NCBI RefSeq assembly: GCF_003515065.1
Contig: NZ_QXGH01000031.1
Coordinates: 1-64,000 of the forward strand
DNA from: Nocardioides immobilis
GTDB taxonomy: Bacteria > Actinomycetota > Actinomycetes > Propionibacteriales > Nocardioidaceae
Direction: 5' to 3'
Length of the DNA: 64,000 nucleotides
Each line of letters begins with the position of its first letter. Position 1 is the stretch's first letter. The position numbers were made by a program, and so were the translations under genes. Positions 60,584 to 64,000 of the stretch are shown here, piece after piece. Below the pieces are notes generated by a model. It was given only the letters and a program-made list of their open reading frames with translations, was not told the origin of the DNA and made no database searches.

Positions 60584-61530
60584 ATGGGCGCCGTGACCGT
60601 CGTACCGCTGCCCACCCGGATCCCGCACGGCCGTACCGCCCGCCGGCTGGAGTGGTCGTTCCTGCCGCCGCACATCCGCTCCGAGGTGGAGCGGCGGGTC
60701 GGGGCGCCCGTGACCGACGCCGTCTCGCGGACATCCGGGTTCACGCCGGGGTTCGCGTCGGTGCTGACCTGCGCGGACGGCAGCCGGCACTTCGTGAAGG
60801 CGGCGTCGACCATCGCCCAGCGGGCGTTCGCCGACGCCTACCGCGAGGAGGCCCGCAAGCTGCAGATGCTGCCGGACGGCGTCCCCGCTCCGCGGCTCCG
60901 CTGGATGCACGACGCCGACGACTGGGTCGTCCTGGGCTTCGAGTACGTCGACGGGCGGGCGCCGCTGCGGCCCTGGGCGCCGGACGAGCTCACGGCGGCG
61001 TCCGCCATGGCGGTCGAGATCGCCCGGCTGCTCACGCCGGCGCCGCCGGGGATCGACCGGGCGGTCGACGAGTTCGCCCGCTGGCCGGGCTATGGACCGC
61101 GATCGACCACCCGCGGGCCGCGGAGTGCCAGGCGCTGGCCGCCCGGTACGCCGAGGTCGTCGAGGGCGACACCCTGGTCCACACCGACATCCGCGACGAC
61201 AACCTCCTGGTCCGCAGTGACGGCTCGGTCGTGATGTGCGACTGGAACTGGCCCGTGGTCGGCGCGCCCTGGATCGACTCGCTGTTCCTCCTCATCGGCC
61301 CGCGCGGCGACGGGCTCGACGTCGAGAAGCACATCGCCTCGCACCCGCTGCTGTCGACCGTCGATCCCGACGACATCGACGTCGTGCTCGCGCTGGTCCT
61401 CGGCTACTTCGAGACCTCCGCCGCCCTGCCCGCGCCACCCACGTCGCCGTACCTCCGCGAGGCCCAGGCCTGGCAACGCGACGTCCTGCACGGCTGGCTC
61501 GCCGAGCGCCGGGGCTGGGCGCCGCAGTGA
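60584..61530 (+). pseudogene. Frameshifted aminoglycoside phosphotransferase-family gene
   Basis: Starting at ATG 60584, the first frame gives a phosphotransferase N-terminal half (ASVLTCADGSRHFVKAA, VVLGFEYVDGRAPLRPW) to about 61088 and then turns to nonsense. The next frame, in from about 61090, gives LWTAIDHPRAAECQ, GDTLVHTDIRDDNLLVRSDG (HxDxxxxN catalytic loop) and VVMCDWNWPVVG. A single missing C in GGGCTATGG (about 61086-61092) explains it. It is a recent pseudogene or a sequencing error. It overlaps the next homologue by 4 nt. Confidence 0.85.
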
Positions 61531-62501
61531 CCGCACCGCGTGCGGTGGGCGTGCGGGCGCCGTACGCCACGATGCCGGACGTCGTGCGCGCCTGGGTCGA
61601 CGACACCCTGGGCTCACCGGTGGTCGAGGCGGTCGACCAGGTCGGCGGCATGTCGCCGGGCTGCGCCACCCGGTTGCGGTGCGCCGATGGGACCAGGGCG
61701 TTCGTCAAGGCCGTCGGGACCGACCTCAACCGGGACACGCCGACCCTGTTCCGGCGCGAGATCACGGCCCTGACGCTGCTCGGGTCGCATCCGCTCTGGG
61801 CCGGCCTGCTGGCGGCGTACGACGACGGCGACCGGGTCGCGCTGCTGCTGGAGGACGTCGACGGCGGCCACCCGGACCTGGCCGACGACGCCACCATGGA
61901 GCGCCTGGTCGCGGCGACCGACGACCTGGGCGCCGCGATGCGGAGCCGGGTCGACGCGACCGAGGTCCAGGACCTGGTCGGCAGCGTGCTGATGAAGCCG
62001 GGGCTGACAGACCTGCGCGCGGTGTTCGGCCACTGGCTGGCGGCGTTCGACGACCTCGCCCGGCTACCGGACGCACCGGTGCCGGCGTGGGTCCGAGCCG
62101 AAGCGGCCGAGTGGCGCAAGCGGATGGCCGTCCTCGCGGACTGCCGCACCGACACCCTCGTCCACTGGGACGTCCGGGTCGACAACCTGCTGCAGCGGCG
62201 GACCGGTGAGATCGTCTTCCTCGACTGGGGTGCCGCGGGGGTCGGCGAGTCGTGGCTGGACCCGCTCCTGGCGCGGCTCGAGAGGGTCGACCGGGCGTGG
62301 TTCGACCGTTCGGTGGCCACGTCGCCTGCCCTGGCCGCGCTCGGCGACGACGCCATCACGACCTGGCTGGTCGGCATCGGCACCAACCTGGCGGTGCGGG
62401 CCGTGACCGCGGTCGACCTCAACCTGCCGACGCTCGCCGACTTCCGGCGGGTCGAGTCGGCGCGGTTCCTCGGCGCCGCGGCCCGGCGGCTCGGGCTCTG
62501 A
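61527..62501 (+). CDS. Aminoglycoside phosphotransferase-family protein
   Basis: A 324-residue APH/choline kinase-fold protein, a paralogue of the frameshifted gene just upstream. The nucleotide strand is RLRCADGTRAFVKAVG, VALLLEDVDGGHPD is the hinge, and the catalytic loop is DTLVHWDVRVDNLLQRR followed by IVFLDWGAAGVGESW (DxD). It could phosphorylate a small hydroxyl compound; antibiotic resistance is not implied. GTG 61527 overlaps the upstream stop (GTGA), so both copies were translated together before the frameshift. Confidence 0.85.
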   Translation: MTAPRAVGVRAPYATMPDVVRAWVDDTLGSPVVEAVDQVGGMSPGCATRLRCADGTRAFVKAVGTDLNRDTPTLFRREITALTLLGSHPLWAGLLAAYDDGDRVALLLEDVDGGHPDLADDATMERLVAATDDLGAAMRSRVDATEVQDLVGSVLMKPGLTDLRAVFGHWLAAFDDLARLPDAPVPAWVRAEAAEWRKRMAVLADCRTDTLVHWDVRVDNLLQRRTGEIVFLDWGAAGVGESWLDPLLARLERVDRAWFDRSVATSPALAALGDDAITTWLVGIGTNLAVRAVTAVDLNLPTLADFRRVESARFLGAAARRLGL

Positions 62502-62542
62502 GAGCCGGACCGGACCGGCGTCCTGGCGCCTCGCCGGTCGAT

Positions 62543-62572
62543 TTGGGTGCGCTCCGACACCGCTGTTAGCCT
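62543..62572 (+). promoter_or_regulatory. rpsT promoter
   Basis: TTGGGT (62543-62548), an 18-nt spacer and TAGCCT (62567-62572) form a sigma70-type promoter about 100 nt before the rpsT start. The leader of about 95 nt is longer than most here and could carry S20 autoregulation. Confidence 0.6.
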
Positions 62573-62673
62573 TGCCTGTCGCGTCCGCCGCAGGTCTTTT
62601 GCATGCCCTCCTCGGTGCCGACGCACTCCGGACCAGACCAGCTTTCACCGATCGAAACGACAGAGGCGTATCA

Positions 62674-62934
62674 GTGGCAAACATCAAGAGCCAGATCAAG
62701 CGGAACAAGCAGAACGAGAAGCGCCACGAGCGCAACAAGGCCGTCAAGACCGGCCTGAAGAGCGCCGTCCGCAAGTTCCGCGAGGCCGCCGAGGCCGGCG
62801 ACAAGGAGCAGGCCATCGCGCTGGGTCGCGACGCGGCCAAGAAGCTCGACAAGGCCGCCTCCAAGGGCGTCATCCACAAGAACCAGGCCGCGAACCGCAA
62901 GTCCGCGATCATGAAGAAGGCCGCCTCTCTCTGA
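62674..62934 (+). CDS. rpsT: 30S ribosomal protein S20
   Basis: An 86-residue ribosomal protein that binds 16S rRNA. It begins VANIKSQIKRNKQNEKRHER and ends AIMKKAASL, with typical Lys-rich helices and the DKAASKGVIHKNQAANRKS segment. GTG 62674 is preceded by AGAGGCGTATCA. It faces holA, the usual neighbour in many bacteria, across a 98-bp perfect palindrome. Confidence 0.98.
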   Translation: MANIKSQIKRNKQNEKRHERNKAVKTGLKSAVRKFREAAEAGDKEQAIALGRDAAKKLDKAASKGVIHKNQAANRKSAIMKKAASL

Positions 62935-62958
62935 GGCCCTGGCTCCGGTCCGGAGCTT

Positions 62959-63056
62959 TGACGAAGTGTCAAACTTGGCCCTTCGAAATGTCAGAACCGC
63001 CCGTGGATCCACGGGCGGTTCTGACATTTCGAAGGGCCAAGTTTGACACTTCGTCA
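62959..63056. terminator. 98-bp perfect palindrome between rpsT and holA
   Basis: Positions 62959-63007 and 63008-63056 are exact reverse complements with no spacer; the centre is a BamHI-like GGATCC. The arms start with TGACGAAGTGTCAAACTTGG and are interspersed with AT. It begins 24 nt after the rpsT stop and ends 2 nt before the holA stop. By position it is a bidirectional terminator, but it is far longer than needed and may be a transposed element. Confidence 0.9.
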
Positions 63057-63058
63057 CG

Positions 63059-64000
63059 TCAGCCCGCCTCGCGGAGGGAGGCGATGGTCAGCACCAGGCG
63101 CTCCAGCGTGTACGACGCATCGCTGGACGCTCCCTTGAGATCCGCATCCGCCTTGGCGACCGCCCGGATCGCCCGCGCCAGCGCCGGAGGCGTCCAGCCC
63201 CGGGCCTGGGCGTTGAGGCTCTTCAGTTTCCACGGCGGTATCCCGCCGTCGCGGTTGCCGGCGACGTGGTTGGCGAGCGAGCGCAGCTGCCCCGCGACGG
63301 CGGACAGGATGTAGACCTCGGACGTGCCGCTCTCGATCGACCAGCGCAGCTCCTGCAGCGCCAGGGCCCGCTTGCCGGCCAGCATGGCGTCGGCGATCTC
63401 GTAGTTCTTGACCTCGGCACGGCCACCGAAGTAGCGACCGACCTTCTCCTCGTCGATCCGCTCACCCGGGAAGTCGCTGGTCAGCTGGTCGACCGCGGCG
63501 GCGAGCGACCGGAGGTCATGCCCGACCGCGATGACGAGGACCTCGGCGGCCTGCTTGTCGAGGGTGGCGCCGCGCCGCCGGGCCTCGCCGACCGCGAACC
63601 CGCCCATCTCCCACGCCTTGACCTCGCCGGACTTGATCTCGGTGACGGTGGGGAGCTTGCGCAGCTTGGTGAGCACGCCGGAGCCCTTGGGCCCGCCGCC
63701 GTGCACCAGCACCAGGGCGACGTCCTCCGCCGCCTCGGCGGCGTAGCGCAGCAGTCCGTCGACGGACTCGTCGGGCAGGTTCTCCAGGCCGCGGACGACG
63801 ACACAGCGCACCGTGGAGAAGAGCGATGGCGCCGAGAGCTCGCCGAGCGTGGCGAGCGTGAGATCGGCGCCCGTGGCCTCGGAGATCTCTGCCTCCGGGT
63901 CGTGGGCCCGGACGACTGAGCGCACCTCGTCGACCGTGCGTGCACTCAGGAACTCCTCCTTGCCGGTAACCAGGATCACCCGGCCCAGCACGTCCTCCGC
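63059..64000 (-). CDS. holA: DNA polymerase III subunit delta (holA), 5' end cut by window edge
   Basis: The clamp-loader delta subunit, at least 310 residues visible. The P-loop-like N-terminus has VILVTGKEEFLSARTVDEV; typical segments are FSTVRCVVVRGLENLP, LVLVHGGGPKGSGVLTKLRK and LAGKRALALQELRWSIESGTS. The frame stays open to the window edge (GTG 63991 is possible), and homologues have a short extra N-terminus, so the start lies probably beyond 64000. It is convergent with rpsT across the long palindrome. Confidence 0.95.
   Translation of the reverse strand, partial: AEDVLGRVILVTGKEEFLSARTVDEVRSVVRAHDPEAEISEATGADLTLATLGELSAPSLFSTVRCVVVRGLENLPDESVDGLLRYAAEAAEDVALVLVHGGGPKGSGVLTKLRKLPTVTEIKSGEVKAWEMGGFAVGEARRRGATLDKQAAEVLVIAVGHDLRSLAAAVDQLTSDFPGERIDEEKVGRYFGGRAEVKNYEIADAMLAGKRALALQELRWSIESGTSEVYILSAVAGQLRSLANHVAGNRDGGIPPWKLKSLNAQARGWTPPALARAIRAVAKADADLKGASSDASYTLERLVLTIASLREAG

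Overview
The window is high-GC chromosomal DNA from an actinobacterium, most likely a Nocardioides-like member of the Propionibacteriales. The evidence is strong GC bias at codon third positions, frequent GTG starts, and a familiar actinobacterial order of housekeeping genes (dnaG-dgt, dusB, glyS, uppS-recO, leuA, era, cytidine deaminase-like/CorC/YbeY/PhoH, RsmE-DnaJ-HrcA, HemW, LepA, rpsT-holA). Placement at genus level is inference; no 16S gene is present.

Region by region. 1-1818 is the edge of an integrated element: the last codons of an IS30-like transposase, a beheaded excisionase remnant, a 25-codon small ORF, a tyrosine integrase, and a tRNA-Asn gene with its terminator. 1892-11446 is a core block (hypothetical protein, DnaG, a D-2-hydroxyacid dehydrogenase, Dgt, a DUF5994 protein, a secreted SH3-like protein, DusB, a lipoprotein, GlyS). 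11536-17810 holds an ABM-fold monooxygenase divergent from a molybdopterin oxidoreductase across a perfect operator-like palindrome, then a Zur-type box and znuACB, then a secreted zinc peptidase. 17861-22297 holds UppS, RecO, an alpha/beta hydrolase, and LeuA with a Leu-rich leader peptide and hairpin. 22377-27458 holds a TIGR03032 protein, a flavodoxin-like protein, two septum-formation-type secreted proteins, Era and a siderophore-interacting reductase. 27556-30242 is a two-gene 10-methyl fatty acid module (tmsB, tmsA).

30534-33739 is the PhoH-YbeY-CorC-degenerate cytidine deaminase operon. 34655-37202 is a SigE-family sigma factor overlapping a membrane GerMN/Gmad2 protein and followed by a lipoprotein with the same domains. 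37326-41157 holds a TM2 protein, an SGNH hydrolase, an SRPBCC/acyltransferase pair and an AlkZ-like protein. 41266-44319 is RsmE, DnaJ and HrcA behind a CIRCE element. 44366-58658 contains an iron-box-controlled HugZ-like gene, an MBL hydrolase, a membrane nucleotide cyclase, DUF3097, two TM2 proteins, HemW, an acyl-CoA ligase, a MOSC protein, a double GNAT, an APH(6)-like kinase, a propeller lipoprotein and LepA. 58864-64000 has a Tat-exported PhoD, a frameshifted and an intact phosphotransferase, rpsT, a 98-bp perfect palindrome and the 3' part of holA.

Regulation can be read in several places: Zur box at znuA, DtxR/IdeR box at the HugZ-like gene, CIRCE at hrcA, leucine attenuation at leuA. 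At least eleven starts sit 6-8 nt after a TANNNT -10 hexamer, indicating frequent leaderless transcription. I found no CRISPR array, no rRNA and no biosynthetic cluster.
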